64,000 nucleotides of DNA. Source: Bugulina stolonifera (Eukaryota > Bryozoa > Gymnolaemata > Cheilostomatida > Bugulidae). A model generated the notes under the pieces. That model saw only the letters and a list, made by a program, of their open reading frames with translations. It was not told the origin of the DNA and searched no databases. The translations under genes were made by a program, and so were the position numbers. The DNA is taken from NCBI GenBank assembly GCA_935421135.1, contig OW285187.1, positions 29,823,818-29,887,817 on the forward strand. Reading direction: 5' to 3'. Shown here piece by piece: positions 63,882 to 64,000 of this stretch (positions are counted from its first letter, which is position 1; every line of letters starts with the position of its first letter).

Positions 63882-64000
63882 GTGAGTAGTCGTAGATAAT
63901 TTGTCCTCAAGCATCCATAGAAAAGACTTAAGTTTATACACATCCGCTCCGTGTATTGGAATGTTTTCTGGCATATTTTGTAGTACCCTAAAAGCAGAAA

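Overview
The window is metazoan nuclear DNA: AT-rich, with spliced genes, GT..AG introns of about 50 bp to 3.5 kb, and introns full of minisatellites and small transposon remnants. The gene families (a two-PH M-RIP-type protein, a ZFAND4-type ubiquitin-like protein, a FAM13-type RhoGAP, IGBP1/TAP42, a CYP2-like P450) are animal families. The compact layout and AT-rich sequence suggest an early-branching invertebrate, with a sponge as my best guess. The organism assignment is inference; the gene assignments rest on motifs and reading frames. Exon joins were checked by codon phase, and every join given for the five genes keeps one open frame.

Layout from left to right. (1) 247-2482, minus: 5' part of a ZFAND4/ANUBL1-like gene running off the left edge. 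(2) 2483-5500: divergent intergenic region with two non-autonomous element candidates. (3) 5501-15922, plus: complete ten-exon IGBP1 (alpha4/TAP42) gene, 350 aa, with a tRNA-derived SINE and a 15-bp minisatellite in its introns. (4) 16052-19476, minus: complete nine-exon microsomal cytochrome P450, 492 aa, convergent with IGBP1 and only 129 bp from it stop to stop. (5) 19477-25236: gene-poor region with repeats. (6) 25237-53876, minus: complete 31-exon gene for an MPRIP/outspread-type actin and myosin-phosphatase scaffold, about 2278 aa, with two PH domains, long coiled coils, an unusual 417-residue single-exon insert and a conserved C-terminal motif. (7) 53877-56913: AT-rich divergent intergenic region. 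(8) 56914 to beyond 63881, plus: first eight exons of a FAM13-like RhoGAP gene.

Two functional links can be inferred. IGBP1 is a regulatory subunit of PP2A-type phosphatases. The two right-hand genes, MPRIP (RhoA/myosin-phosphatase scaffold) and the RhoGAP, stand head to head and both belong to Rho/actomyosin control, but nothing in the sequence proves co-regulation. The most unusual structural signals are tandem arrays beginning at or just after 5' splice sites in four MPRIP introns, one a 12-copy array whose 17-bp unit carries both a donor-like and an acceptor-like sequence, and two intronic hairpins with near-perfect arms.
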